Source of the DNA: Candidatus Nitrososphaera evergladensis SR1
Lineage (GTDB): Archaea; Thermoproteota; Nitrososphaeria; Nitrososphaerales; Nitrososphaeraceae
Assembly (NCBI RefSeq): GCF_000730285.1
Contig: NZ_CP007174.1
Span: 372,001-436,000 of the forward strand
Length of the DNA stretch: 64,000 nt
Reading direction: 5' to 3'
A model generated the notes under the pieces. That model had not been told where the DNA came from. It saw only the letters and a program-made list of their open reading frames with translations, and searched no databases. Made by a program: the position numbers and the translations under genes. This document shows positions 1 to 8,326 of the stretch, in pieces (within the stretch, counting starts at the first letter, position 1; each line of letters opens with the position of its first letter).

Positions 1-1
1 G

Positions 2-643
2 GAGGACGGCAAGACCAAGCTTACCATGCGAATGCTCTTTGAGTCGGCCGGAGAACGTGACAATGTCGTCAAAAAGTACGGAGCCATTGAGGGGCTGAAT
101 CAGACTCTGGAACGCCTTGTGGAACAATTGGCAAAAGTGTCTGCAGAGCGGCAGGAGTTTGTCATCACACGCGTCTTTGATGCTCCCCGCGACCTTGTAT
201 GGGAGGCGTTTGCCGAGTCTGAGCGTCTGGCGCGGTGGTGGGGCCCAAAAGGCTTTGCGATGCTTGTAAACAAGCTGGATTTCCATCCCGGCGGCATCTT
301 TCACTTCAGCCTGCGATCCCCTGACGGTCAAGAGATGTGGGGCAAGTTTGTTTACCGCGAGATTGTCAAGCCGGAGCGAATCGTCTTTGTCAATTCTTTT
401 TCAGACAAGGATGGTAACACGACCCGGGGTCCATTTAGCGCAACTTGGCCTCTAGAAATCCTGAGCACTCTGACGTTCTCTGAGGATGAAAAAGAAAAGA
501 CGACGACACTCACCCTTCGGTGGAGACCCATAAACGCGACAGAGCAAGAGCACAGAACCTTCGAGGCTGAGTTCAAATCAATGCAGCAGGGCTTTGGCGG
601 GACTTTTGACCAGCTTACGGAATACTTGGCAAAGCATAGGTAG
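2..643 (+). CDS. AHSA1/SRPBCC domain protein, 5' end outside window
   Basis: The frame is open from the window edge, so the gene is partial. The first ~40 residues look like the C-terminal helix of one AHSA1 domain (LTMRMLFESAGERD, then a long helix through NQTLERLVEQLAKV). A second complete AHSA1 domain follows, with the typical start FDAPRDLVWEAFAESERLARWWGPKGF. The whole protein is therefore probably a tandem START-like fold protein binding a hydrophobic ligand or a client. The substrate cannot be told. The ATG at 26 would cut the first domain and is probably not the true start. A T-rich run follows the stop at 660-670. Confidence 0.8.
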   Translation, partial: EDGKTKLTMRMLFESAGERDNVVKKYGAIEGLNQTLERLVEQLAKVSAERQEFVITRVFDAPRDLVWEAFAESERLARWWGPKGFAMLVNKLDFHPGGIFHFSLRSPDGQEMWGKFVYREIVKPERIVFVNSFSDKDGNTTRGPFSATWPLEILSTLTFSEDEKEKTTTLTLRWRPINATEQEHRTFEAEFKSMQQGFGGTFDQLTEYLAKHR

Positions 644-839
644 GTTTCCAAAGGCTCGATTTTTTTCTTTCGAGCCTATTCAGACAAAGGACTGGCAAAA
701 AGAAGAAGAAAAGTGATGTGCACCTAGGGCGACACACTTTTTTCAGTATGTCTCAGTCGAGGTGCATTTCCTCATCTCGCTGAATGGGCGATCGGCGCAG
801 GTTAGTGTCATCACTGGAACTTGTGGAATTGGAGAGCGA

Positions 840-1376
840 TTAAATCTTTTCCTCCACTTGCTTGCCCCTTTCCGACGGTACTATCCTCATCTGGCCGCCT
901 GCGACCTCTTTTTTGAACTGCTTTCCTTCAAAGACCCTGTCAAGGAATATCGCAAGAGCAGCTATCTCCGAGTGCGGCTGGTTCCCAATGGCGATGTTGT
1001 AATCGGCAAGTTCGTACGCTTCCCTTGGCACCTTTTCTGCGCCTATTATCACCAACAATTTTTCTTCCTTGCGCACCTTTTCGACCGCGTCATCAATGTT
1101 GATGCCGTACATCGTCAAATGCGCGATCTTGCCCCCTGATTTTTTCCATGCCCTTGCAACCCCCTTCCAGTCCTCGATTATCTCCATCTGGAAATTTCCA
1201 CCCCAGCGTTTGCCGACTGCGTCGACAGTTTTTTTCACCGACTGGTCTATGCCTGTCATGTAGATCCGCTCGGCGCCAAATGCCCTGGAGACGAGGGCCG
1301 CATGCGTCGTGACGCGGTCGTCCCTGACCAGCCTATGCCCTATCCTGAGCACCATCACTTGTTTTTTCTTCTTCAT
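840..1376 (-). CDS. tRNA (cytidine(56)-2'-O)-methyltransferase, Trm56
   Basis: SPOUT-class enzyme that 2'-O-methylates C56 in the T-loop of archaeal tRNAs using S-adenosylmethionine. The N-terminal motif VLRIGHRLVRDDRVTTHAALVSRAFGA is diagnostic of the archaeal family. The central GGNFQMEIIEDW and the C-terminal segment LVIIGAEKVPREAYELADYNIAIGNQPHSEIAALAIFLDR form the knotted SAM-binding region. Length (~178 aa) fits the family. The start at 1376 (MKKKKQVMVLRIG) is preceded by GGAGGAGATC; the open frame reaches 1403 and a shorter start lies at 1355. The 5' end overlaps the 3' end of hflX by ~45 nt, so the two are likely co-transcribed. Confidence 0.92.
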   Translation of the reverse strand: MKKKKQVMVLRIGHRLVRDDRVTTHAALVSRAFGAERIYMTGIDQSVKKTVDAVGKRWGGNFQMEIIEDWKGVARAWKKSGGKIAHLTMYGINIDDAVEKVRKEEKLLVIIGAEKVPREAYELADYNIAIGNQPHSEIAALAIFLDRVFEGKQFKKEVAGGQMRIVPSERGKQVEEKI

Positions 1377-2472
1377 TGTCTTCTTTGATCTCCTCCGTTT
1401 CAAAAAGCAGGGACCTTGCCAGGCTTTTCAACTGATCCATGTTGTAGCCCGTCTTTGCCGACACCGGCAGGACGCGCCTTGACGCAAGCAGGCCAAGCTG
1501 GCCTGCCTTGTCAAAGGCATCCTCGTCTGTTGTCTTGTCTGCCTTGTTCAGGACATAAACAATCCTGGTCTCGGGCACCTCAAACTCCCTTATCACTTCA
1601 AGTGAGCTTGCAAGCTTGCGCCTTATCTCAAGGATGGGCTCGCTGATGTCTATTACAAGAAACACGAGGTTTGCGTATGACAGCTCTTCAAGTGTGGACT
1701 TGAACGCGTCAATCATGTACGCCGGCAGCTTGCTGATAAAGCCAACAGTATCAAGCAACAGCACTTTGTCGCCGTCAAGGTCTATTGCGCGGGTAAACGT
1801 GGAAAGCGTGGTAAAGACACTTGACGCCGTGCTCTTGGCCTCGCCGGTGAGCGCGTTGAAAAGCGTGGTCTTGCCTGCAGACGTGTAGCCTGCAAGGGAA
1901 ATCGACATCAACCCTGCCTTTGCGCGCTGGTTCCTGTGCAGCTGCCTCTTGGTCACTTCTTTTTCTAGCTTTTTCTTGAGCGCCTGGGCACGGTTTTTTA
2001 TGTCAAGCAGGTACGCGTCGGCCTCGTACTTGCCAAGGCCGTAAAATCCCGGCTGCTCGCCGGCCTTTGCAAGCCGCACTGCCTCCCTTGCGCGGGTCAT
2101 GTCGTAGCGCAATTGCGCCAGTTTTATCTGCGTCTTTGATTCCGTGGTGCTTGCCCTGCGCTCAAATATCTCCAGTATCAGGCGTTCTCTGTCAATTACT
2201 TCTTTTTTGCAGACGCTTGCAAGGTTGTAGGTCTGGCTAGGCTTGAGCACCTCGTCAAACACTATGACTTCAGGCTGGATCTCCTCTGCAATCGCCTTTA
2301 CTTCCTCTGCCTTGCCCAGGCCGATCCCATAGCGCGACTTTGTGATGTGCTTTTGCGTCACGATTTTTTCCACCCTGTAGCCGGCAGCGTCGGCAAGGGA
2401 CACTGCCTCACTTATGGCCTCGTCATAAGGATACGTTATCAGTATGGCCTTTCTGTGAAAATCAGCCGACAA
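1333..2472 (-). CDS. hflX: GTPase HflX
   Basis: Ribosome-associated GTPase of the Obg-HflX class, 379 aa. The N-terminal HflX domain contains the glycine-rich segment SRYGIGLGKAEEV, followed by a helical linker. The G domain shows G1 GYTSAGKTT at ~195-203, G3 DTVGFI at ~241 and G4 NKAD at ~311. In bacteria HflX splits or rescues stalled ribosomes; in archaea a similar role in 50S handling is inferred. The C-terminus is acidic and charged (ETEEIKEDNEEEKT). It sits between MBF1 upstream (6-nt gap) and Trm56 downstream (overlapping), a translation-centred operon. Confidence 0.93.
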   Translation of the reverse strand: MSADFHRKAILITYPYDEAISEAVSLADAAGYRVEKIVTQKHITKSRYGIGLGKAEEVKAIAEEIQPEVIVFDEVLKPSQTYNLASVCKKEVIDRERLILEIFERRASTTESKTQIKLAQLRYDMTRAREAVRLAKAGEQPGFYGLGKYEADAYLLDIKNRAQALKKKLEKEVTKRQLHRNQRAKAGLMSISLAGYTSAGKTTLFNALTGEAKSTASSVFTTLSTFTRAIDLDGDKVLLLDTVGFISKLPAYMIDAFKSTLEELSYANLVFLVIDISEPILEIRRKLASSLEVIREFEVPETRIVYVLNKADKTTDEDAFDKAGQLGLLASRRVLPVSAKTGYNMDQLKSLARSLLFETEEIKEDNEEEKTSDGAQDRA

Positions 2473-2478
2473 ACATCT

Positions 2479-2907
2479 TCACTTTTCTTTTTCTTCTGTT
2501 GTTGCTGCCGTCGAGGCGCTTATGTATAATTTGATTCCAAGATGGCGCTCCAGTTTTTTTGCAAAAAGCTCGTCCGGCTTGAGGGCGCCTGTTTCAAACC
2601 TCCTCAGCAGGTTGGCCTTTTCGTTCATCTGCATGCCCAGCTGCTCGTGCGTAATGCCCTTTTTCATCCTTGCTTCCCTGATGAGCCTTGGAAACTCGGG
2701 GTCAAGCACAAGGTCATCTGCCATGCCGATTTTTGGCTGCCTCGCTGGAGCCGGTGTTGTTTTCTTCTTTTTTGACGCCGGCACCTGCGCAGGCGTGTAG
2801 GGCTTGCCGTGCTTTGAGCATGACATGCAGACCTTGAAAACGGTGCCGTCAACTACCACCATCTTTCTTTCGGCGGCAGGCCTGCCGCACAGCTCGCAAT
2901 AGGACAT
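2479..2907 (-). CDS. Multiprotein-bridging factor 1 (aMBF1)
   Basis: Archaeal MBF1: an N-terminal zinc ribbon (CELCGRPA ... CMSC) and a C-terminal Cro/CI-type helix-turn-helix (LIREARMKKGITHEQLGMQMNEKANLLRRFETG) joined by a basic Lys/Ala/Pro linker. In archaea MBF1 associates with the small ribosomal subunit, and it is a transcription coactivator in eukaryotes. The start was set at the ATG at 2907 (MSYCELCG), because the family begins right before the first zinc knuckle. The open frame runs on to 2964 without homology. It is the first gene of the mbf1-hflX-trm56 string. Confidence 0.92.
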   Translation of the reverse strand: MSYCELCGRPAAERKMVVVDGTVFKVCMSCSKHGKPYTPAQVPASKKKKTTPAPARQPKIGMADDLVLDPEFPRLIREARMKKGITHEQLGMQMNEKANLLRRFETGALKPDELFAKKLERHLGIKLYISASTAATTEEKEK

Positions 2908-2947
2908 TTTGTGTTTCTTCCAACCGGCTAGACGCATACGGATGAAA

Positions 2948-3070
2948 TTAACCTTTCCTGCCATGCTTGCGCATGTAGATCTCGATGGTCTTTTTTGTGC
3001 TCATCCGTGACCTGCCAACCTTTGGGCCAAAGCTGCGCGGAGTGCCGTGGCCTATGGCAAGCGACGCCAA
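2948..3070 (-). CDS. Possible 40-aa basic small protein (uncertain)
   Basis: A short leftward frame upstream of mbf1 opens at a TTG (3070) or at an ATG (3004, giving 18 aa) and ends at TAA 2948. It reads ...GHGTPRSFGPKVGRSR then MSTKKTIEIYMRKHGRKG. The composition is strongly basic, like a small ribosomal or nucleic-acid-binding protein, and it precedes mbf1 in the same direction. I do not recognise the family and no good ribosome binding site is visible before the TTG. It could be chance. Confidence 0.25.
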   Translation of the reverse strand: MASLAIGHGTPRSFGPKVGRSRMSTKKTIEIYMRKHGRKG

Positions 3071-3113
3071 AGGAGATACAGAACATCTAATCCTGCATCA
3101 AAGTCACTTCTTC

Positions 3114-3578
3114 CTACCGTGGAGTACCTGCACTCCGCTTCGCCAAGGCAGCCTCGATATTTGCTGACATGGTCGAGAGTATTTGAAGGGTTTCCTCATA
3201 TTGTTCCTGGCTCAGCCCCTCGAGAATCATATTACGAGTCTCGGCAACTCGAGCGGCGAACGTAGTGTGCGCGGCCCGGCCCTAGTCGGTCAGGGCAAGT
3301 ATGCCCGTGGCCCCGTCGTCGCTTCTAACCCAATGTCGTGCGATCATGCCGTCCGGCCCGTCAAGCAAAGCGTCCAGGCTTTGGGTTGCGTCGTCCCAGA
3401 ATGGAGCAAGAGACTGCAATGCCTCTGTCCTGCTGCGCTGCCCGCTGCTCAGCAAGTTGAGGATCTGCCAATGACGACGCGTCATTCTATAATCGGCCAA
3501 ATCAGCTTCGAAATGTGCCTCGATGAGGTTGTGTAAATGCTTGAGCCAAAAACCAATCGGCTTGTCTGACGGTTTCAT
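3114..3578 (-). pseudogene. MarR-type regulator interrupted by an in-frame amber codon
   Basis: Read leftwards from 3578, codons 1-98 give a winged-helix protein (MTRRHWQILNLLSSG ... LAPFWDDATQSLDALL ... DGATGILALTD). A TAG at 3284-3282 follows. The same frame continues for 55 codons as GRAAHTTFAARVAETRNMILEGLSQEQYEETLQILSTMSANIEAALAK to a TAG at 3114. The continuation is the expected C-terminal dimerisation helix, and LTD-stop-GRAAH matches the usual LTDEGRAAH of the family, so one GAG-to-TAG change explains it. The start lies directly after the PhoU-like stop. The protein resembles bacterial MarR proteins, suggesting transfer. Either it is dead, or a truncated 98-aa wHTH is made. Confidence 0.8.
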
Positions 3579-3581
3579 GCA

Positions 3582-4661
3582 TCAACCCTTCCTGATTGTC
3601 TGCTGCACAGTCATATTGAGCACGATTTCTGCAATGTCGCTTGCATACTCGGAGACGCGCCGGACGTTTTCTGTGATGAGCTTTATCCTGTACATCTCGC
3701 TTGCGTCCTTGGGTTTTGAGATGGACTTTATTATCGCCTTTTCCATTTCGTCAACTTTGCGCGCTTTTTCAATAGCCCTGTCTGCAGCTTCATAGTCGCG
3801 CTTGAACATCGACAGGCACGCGTCGTCGAGCACCTCAAGGGCAAAGCCGCACATCTCGTCTATCTTCTCGATGACTTCCTTGTTTGCTGGCTGGTGCATT
3901 TCTATGATGTCTTTGGCAATTATTGCCGCATGGTCTGCAACGCGCTCGACTGACTTGGCAATGAGCCTGTACCCGAGGCAGTTGCGCGGCTCCTCAAGGC
4001 CTATCTCCTTGAGCAGGTGTTCGTTCTTGATGGCTATTTTCAGCTGCCTGACTATATAGAAGCTGAACCGGTCTACTTCGTCATCTGATTTTATCACTTC
4101 TTCTGCAAGCTCGGCGTTGTTTTCACGAAGCGCTATCATCACGTCGCGATACATCGACTTGGCAATCAGCAGCATGCGCTTGAACGCGGCGTCTACAGAC
4201 AGGTCAAGCAGGTTGATGAGCACCTGAAGCGTTATGCCGCTCGCCGAGTCGGCGATGATCTCTGTCCCCATGAGGATGCGCCGGGCGATATTCTTGATGA
4301 CTTCGCGCTGTTCCACCTGCAGCCTGCCGTCCTTTGGAACGATGTTTATGACGTTGTATCCAAGAAAGTAGAGCGCAATGAGCTTTCTTGCGATAAAGTA
4401 AGGGTTGTTGTCCTTTGCGACTTCTATTGTGGCGTCCTTTTGCTCTTTTGTTATGCGCTTTGACGCAGGCGCAATCTGCAAGGTAGAGTTGCCCTGCCTC
4501 AGTATCGTCACGTGGTCGCCCTGCTTGAGGCCAAGCTCCTGTATCCATTTCTTTGGAAGCGACACAATGTACGACGAGCCGCCGGTGTACTGCAGCTTTC
4601 TAGTTTCCTCGCCCCGGCCGTCACCCTTGCCGTTGCCTCCATTTTCTACATTGCTTTCCAT
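3582..4661 (-). CDS. AbrB-PhoU fusion, phosphate uptake regulator-like
   Basis: 359 aa. After a disordered Gly-rich N-terminus, residues ~20-66 are a SpoVT/AbrB swapped-hairpin DNA-binding domain (KLQYTGGSSYIVSLPKKWIQELGLKQGDHVTI). Two PhoU-type helical repeats follow (residues ~125-355; RVADHAAIIAKDIIEM and RVSEYASDIAEIVLNM are the two metal-binding-type helices). Archaeal proteins with this order are thought to regulate phosphate uptake genes. No pst transporter lies in the window. The promoter region holds an inverted repeat of TTCTATATA that could be an autoregulatory site. Confidence 0.88.
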   Translation of the reverse strand: MESNVENGGNGKGDGRGEETRKLQYTGGSSYIVSLPKKWIQELGLKQGDHVTILRQGNSTLQIAPASKRITKEQKDATIEVAKDNNPYFIARKLIALYFLGYNVINIVPKDGRLQVEQREVIKNIARRILMGTEIIADSASGITLQVLINLLDLSVDAAFKRMLLIAKSMYRDVMIALRENNAELAEEVIKSDDEVDRFSFYIVRQLKIAIKNEHLLKEIGLEEPRNCLGYRLIAKSVERVADHAAIIAKDIIEMHQPANKEVIEKIDEMCGFALEVLDDACLSMFKRDYEAADRAIEKARKVDEMEKAIIKSISKPKDASEMYRIKLITENVRRVSEYASDIAEIVLNMTVQQTIRKG

Positions 4662-4682
4662 TGGTTGTAGGTTTTTACTCGA

Positions 4683-4715
4683 TTCTATATATGCCTACCC
4701 ATATTCTATATAGAA
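4683..4715. promoter_or_regulatory. Inverted repeat TTCTATATA-15-TATATAGAA in divergent promoter
   Basis: Perfect 9-bp arms at 4683-4691 and 4707-4715 between the AbrB-PhoU gene (leftward) and the PUA gene (rightward). The arms themselves look like TATA boxes for both directions. A dimeric regulator such as the AbrB domain protein could bind here. A similar palindrome occurs upstream of the injection-system operon at 40197-40242. Confidence 0.55.
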
Positions 4716-4770
4716 AGAACAAACGACAGTAAGGTGGCACTGTATTTATGTGGGATTCCATGCAGTCCTG

Positions 4771-5283
4771 ATGCCCAAATTGAATCCGCTTCCACTTGAT
4801 GCACGGGATAAGGTTTGCCGGCACATAGACGCCCTATTTGGCGCCGGCGTGTCAGAGACCCTGCCGGCCACCGATAATGATAACAGCATGAAGTTTGAAT
4901 ACTCGCGGAAAACGGGCAGGATCAAGAACTTTTCAATCGACGGCGCACTTGCCGCCACCTTGCGCACAGACGGCGGTCTTGCTCTCACCGTGGAAGGCGC
5001 ACAGTTTTTTGTAAATAACAGCAGGGCTTTTTTGGAAAACTGCGTGGTGCCTGCAGAAGAGGCCGTGCCGTTTGTGAGCGAGGGAAGGTCGCTTTTCTGC
5101 CGCCATGTGACATGGTGCGGCTCTAACGTCAAAGCAGGCTCGGATATTGCCGTCCTTGACAAGAAGGAAAATGGCAGTGTAATTGCTGTCGGCATTGCCA
5201 TCCTTGGTGCCGGCCTGATGAACAAGTTCTCAAAGGGTGTCGCCGTCAAAGTCAGAGAAGGAATAAAAGGTAGAACGGCCTAG
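4771..5283 (+). CDS. PUA domain protein
   Basis: 170 aa from the ATG at 4771 (MPKLNPLPLDAR); a GTG at 4750 is possible. The N-terminal part is an alpha/beta domain of the kind preceding PUA in archaeal RNA-binding proteins. The C-terminal ~80 residues are a PUA fold: VPAEEAVPFVSEGRSLFCRHVTWCGSNVKAGSDIAVLDKKENGSVIAVGIAILGAGLM. It probably binds RNA in tRNA or rRNA modification or ribosome assembly; no catalytic domain is present. It is followed after 10 nt by the NAC gene, in a short conserved archaeal cluster. Confidence 0.85.
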   Translation: MPKLNPLPLDARDKVCRHIDALFGAGVSETLPATDNDNSMKFEYSRKTGRIKNFSIDGALAATLRTDGGLALTVEGAQFFVNNSRAFLENCVVPAEEAVPFVSEGRSLFCRHVTWCGSNVKAGSDIAVLDKKENGSVIAVGIAILGAGLMNKFSKGVAVKVREGIKGRTA

Positions 5284-5293
5284 CAAGTGTGAC

Positions 5294-5629
5294 ATGATGC
5301 GCGGCAACCGCGAAATGAGGCGCATGCTGGACAAGATGGGCCTCGACATGAAGGAGATGCCAAACGTTGAAGAAGTCATCATCAAGACAGACACCAAAGA
5401 ATTCTACCTTGTCAAGCCGCAGATCATTGAAATGAAGGGCAAGGACAGCACCATCTTTCAGGTGGTTGCAACGGACATTGAGGAAAAGCAGCGCGAGGTG
5501 CCGACGTTCAAGGAAGACGACATACTGCTTGTCATGCAGCAGGCAAATGTGTCGAGGGAAAAGGCGGTTCAGGCGCTGACTGAGTCAAAGGGCGACATGG
5601 CGCAGGCAATCCTGACGCTCACAACCTGA
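5294..5629 (+). CDS. nac: Nascent polypeptide-associated complex protein (archaeal NAC)
   Basis: 111 aa. A short N-terminal basic region (MMRGNREMRRMLDKMGLDMKEM) binds the ribosome. The NAC beta-barrel dimerisation domain lies at residues ~23-65 (VEEVIIKTDTKEFYLVKPQIIEMKGKDSTIFQVV). The C-terminal UBA domain is at ~75-111 (DILLVMQQANVSREKAVQALTESKGDMAQAILTL). It forms a homodimer on nascent chains at the tunnel exit. Length and order are typical for archaea. Confidence 0.95.
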   Translation: MMRGNREMRRMLDKMGLDMKEMPNVEEVIIKTDTKEFYLVKPQIIEMKGKDSTIFQVVATDIEEKQREVPTFKEDDILLVMQQANVSREKAVQALTESKGDMAQAILTLTT

Positions 5630-5677
5630 CAACAGCCTCATACTTTTAAATAGCCCTGCCACGGCAATTGTCCTGTC

Positions 5678-6118
5678 TTGGGACACGATAAACCTGTTGC
5701 CACTCTTACCTCGCATTCCGCCGTGGAATCCATCGTCGGCGCGCTGGCCGAGCTGGAGAGTGACATCGACAGCATGAACGCACGCGTAGATGAAATGAAA
5801 AAGCGCCTGCTTGCACACTCTAACGAGGAAGTGGACAAGCTAAAGCAGCAGATAATCTCAATGGCAAACGAGGAGGCCAAGAGGATCGTAGATGCGGCAA
5901 GGGCGGAAGCCGAGTCCGAGTCTGCGCAAATCATGAAGGAGGCCGAGACGAGCCTGGCCGCGATTAAAAAGAATATCGACGCCTCTTTTGACAAGGCAGT
6001 CGAGAGCATAGTAAAGACGGTCCTTGGGCAGGAAACAGCGACGACAGAAAAGGGCGAGAAAAAGGCCGCTTCCCCAAAGATCAAAAAGTACGGCTCTGAC
6101 GGCAAGCCAGTCAGCTGA
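5678..6118 (+). CDS. Coiled-coil protein, A-type ATPase stalk subunit-like
   Basis: 146 aa, mostly one amphipathic helix from ~15 to ~115 rich in Ala/Glu/Lys (EEVDKLKQQIISMANEEAKRIVDAARAEAESESAQIMKEAE), then a short basic tail. This resembles peripheral stalk subunits (H/E type) of A/V-type ATP synthases, but no ATPase genes are near, so the family stays open. The start is a TTG 26 nt after a TTTTAAATA box (5644-5652), so the message is probably leaderless. It may belong with NAC and the nuclease-like gene around it. Confidence 0.7.
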   Translation: MGHDKPVATLTSHSAVESIVGALAELESDIDSMNARVDEMKKRLLAHSNEEVDKLKQQIISMANEEAKRIVDAARAEAESESAQIMKEAETSLAAIKKNIDASFDKAVESIVKTVLGQETATTEKGEKKAASPKIKKYGSDGKPVS

Positions 6119-6193
6119 GGGGCAGCAGTAAAGCTTAAAAGCGATTTTCCATACAGGTTAGCTGTCGATGAAGCGCCCCTGACAAAGGAGCTT

Positions 6194-6853
6194 TTGCAAC
6201 AACAATACAAGGTAGCAGTGGCAACTCTCCGCGGCCGTCCATATTATGAAATCACACATGCGCTAAAGCAGATGGGGATAAGGTACGATTCGATGTCGCC
6301 AGAGGAAGCGGCCGATTCTGATTGCAAGGTCGTAATTACCACGCGCGACGAGGCCGGCTCCATCAGTAGTGCTGTCACAGGGAGGAAGGCAATGATGGTG
6401 ATGCTTGACACCGAGCTTGTAAGATATCCTGCCATAGCCAAGGCAAAGATGCTAAGGAGCATCGCCGGCCCACAGGTCGACGATCAGCTCACCATTGGCA
6501 TCGACCCCGGCAACAGGATTGGGATCTCTGTCATGTACCTGCACGAAGAAATAGCAAGCATTGTCGAGTCGTCGCCTGCAAGCGCGGTAGAGGAGATCTC
6601 TGCAGTGCTTGAAGGCGTCATCTCACGCAGAAAGGTGGTAAAGATCGGTGACGGCAACATCAGGATGGCACTTTCGATGGCGTGGGCGGTAAAGAAAAAG
6701 TTCCACAATGACGTTGAGGTGGAGATAGTGGACGAGCACGGCACATCCCGGCCGCAAACCAACGAGGTAAACAGGCGAGGCATCCGCGACAGGCTATCTG
6801 CAAGGACAATTGCGTTTCGCTCTGGCAAGCCATACTACCTGTCGCCAAGATAA
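6194..6853 (+). CDS. RuvC/YqgF-like RNase H-fold protein
   Basis: 219 aa from a TTG start with AAGGAG just upstream. Residues ~1-85 form an alpha/beta domain with a repeated VVITTRDEAGS-type strand. From ~95 the RNase H fold begins with the signature LTIGIDPGNRIGISVMYL (first catalytic Asp). It continues through a region with VKIGDGNIRMALSMAWAV and VEIVDEHGTSRPQTNEVNRRGIRDRLSARTIA, where further acidic residues lie. This is the pattern of a RuvC/YqgF-type resolvase or RNase. I know it as a conserved archaeal unknown; substrate and activity are not established. Confidence 0.75.
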   Translation: MQQQYKVAVATLRGRPYYEITHALKQMGIRYDSMSPEEAADSDCKVVITTRDEAGSISSAVTGRKAMMVMLDTELVRYPAIAKAKMLRSIAGPQVDDQLTIGIDPGNRIGISVMYLHEEIASIVESSPASAVEEISAVLEGVISRRKVVKIGDGNIRMALSMAWAVKKKFHNDVEVEIVDEHGTSRPQTNEVNRRGIRDRLSARTIAFRSGKPYYLSPR

Positions 6854-6918
6854 TGACAGTCGCACATTTTATACCATCATACGCTTTTGCGAAGTCTTTT
6901 TTTGTGGAGATATATGTG

Positions 6919-7959
6919 CTATGTTCCAGTTTCTACAACTTCAAAACTTGCTGTACCAGTATTGCCATGATAAGTCACCACGACAGTGTATTGCCCCGGA
7001 GAAAAGTTCTTCAAAGTTGTGAAGAAACTACCATCCGATGAGACTCCCGCAACGGTGTTGTATACAACCTTGCCTGAGGAGTCAGAAACATCCACCTGTG
7101 CCACTGTACCAGAAACTGGGTCATTCACCTTCCCGGTAACTTGGGGTATTTCATTTGGACCAAATCTGTCGCTATCAATTGTTACAGTAATAATTTGTTC
7201 GCTGCCTCCGCCCCCACTATTTTCGCTGCCGCCGCCAACTGAACCATTCCCTCCTTCTTCTGTTCCAGTATCCGTTTCCGTGGCTTGGCAAACACTTTCA
7301 ATTGACATCGCAGGCCCTGGCGTCGACGAACAGTTAATGATGGACTCTACTGTGCCAACAATTGGCTGCCCTGCAAAATGATGACCCGCACTTTCATCAT
7401 CTATCGCAATAATGATTGATGAGCCATCCCTGATACTTATGACAACCGGTACGCCCGTCCATGTTACGCTGTTATTTGTTCCTACATCGATTGTACCATT
7501 GGTAAAGAAGTTATTATCAGAATCACGAATGCCAATCTCGCCTGGCTCGAAGTTTAGCAATTGATGGGTATGGGATTTGCCTAGTTCCTGTGATGAAGGT
7601 ATAGCGGCCATGCTTCCTTCAAACTGCACTACGTTGCCATCCCTAACATGCATGCTCCAGACGCCTTGCAAATCATATTTTAGAAATTTTGTAATAAAGG
7701 TAACAGCGTTTATCGTTCCATTAGCGTCAAAACTTTGCGCGTCCGCAGTTGGTGCTTCTGAATTTTGGAGCGATGATGATGATGATGATGATGATCCATT
7801 GCCCTCGTCTGTTGATGGATTCGTGACGGAAGTACCTATTGCAACGCTCGTGTTCTGGTCGCTGACTGGCTTTGCAAATGCAAGAGGCATAACTATCCCC
7901 GACGATGCGACAATGAGGCCTATCGTCAATAAGTACAGCACCTTGTCAGAAGCAGACAT
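6919..7959 (-). CDS. Secreted Ser-rich protein with C-terminal Ig-like domain
   Basis: 346 aa. The N-terminus has a signal peptide (LYLLTIGLIVASSGIVMPLAFA). A Ser/Gly spacer follows, including a poly-Ser tract encoded by a run of eight GAT/ATC triplets near 7780. The middle domain (NAVTFITKFLKYDLQGVWSMHVRDGNVVQFEG ... SHTHQLLNFE) looks like a beta-rich copper/cupredoxin-neighbour-type extracellular domain of unknown role. After an SGGGGS linker comes an Ig/MG2-like domain (QVTGKVNDPVSGTVAQVDVSDSSGKVVYNTVAGVSSDGSF). There is no C-terminal membrane anchor. A TTTAAA box near 7985 precedes the gene. Confidence 0.75.
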   Translation of the reverse strand: MSASDKVLYLLTIGLIVASSGIVMPLAFAKPVSDQNTSVAIGTSVTNPSTDEGNGSSSSSSSSLQNSEAPTADAQSFDANGTINAVTFITKFLKYDLQGVWSMHVRDGNVVQFEGSMAAIPSSQELGKSHTHQLLNFEPGEIGIRDSDNNFFTNGTIDVGTNNSVTWTGVPVVISIRDGSSIIIAIDDESAGHHFAGQPIVGTVESIINCSSTPGPAMSIESVCQATETDTGTEEGGNGSVGGGSENSGGGGSEQIITVTIDSDRFGPNEIPQVTGKVNDPVSGTVAQVDVSDSSGKVVYNTVAGVSSDGSFFTTLKNFSPGQYTVVVTYHGNTGTASFEVVETGT

Positions 7960-8326
7960 TATGTAACGTATAGCGTTAGGGTAGTTTTAAAGCTTTGAGT
8001 AAATGTGGCAGATAATGCGCTTATTGTGAAAATTAAAGGTAGGGCAAAAGCATAGTATTGCAAATTTTTGCCTCAAAACTAACTATTATTGTATTTTGCA
8101 AATTGCATGTTACCACAAATACCCTTCCTTGTTCTCCCTCTCGCTATCACACCTGCATTTTTGAGGTGCACTATATATTGGAATTAAATGCGTAAAGGAG
8201 ATAACATTCTATCAAAATCGCTATTGCAATTATAAGATAAGGCAATTAGCAGAAATTATATCAAATAATTACTAGGGTAGAAGGTGGCGTCAGATTTTTT
8301 ATTTGCTTGAAGCTTATTATGCTGAC
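7960..8326. other. Intergenic, divergent promoters only
   Basis: A/T-rich spacer between two divergently transcribed secreted-protein genes. It holds a TTTAAA box near 7985 for the leftward gene and an ATTATATC box near 8254 for the rightward gene. No open frame or RNA gene was recognised. Confidence 0.5.

Noticed and set aside
762-1139. 125-aa rightward frame opposite Trm56
   Set aside because: It is the antisense shadow of a clearly conserved tRNA methyltransferase gene.
7775-7800. GAT triplet run as a regulatory repeat or CRISPR-like unit
   Set aside because: It encodes a poly-Ser linker of the secreted protein in frame; there is no spacer structure.
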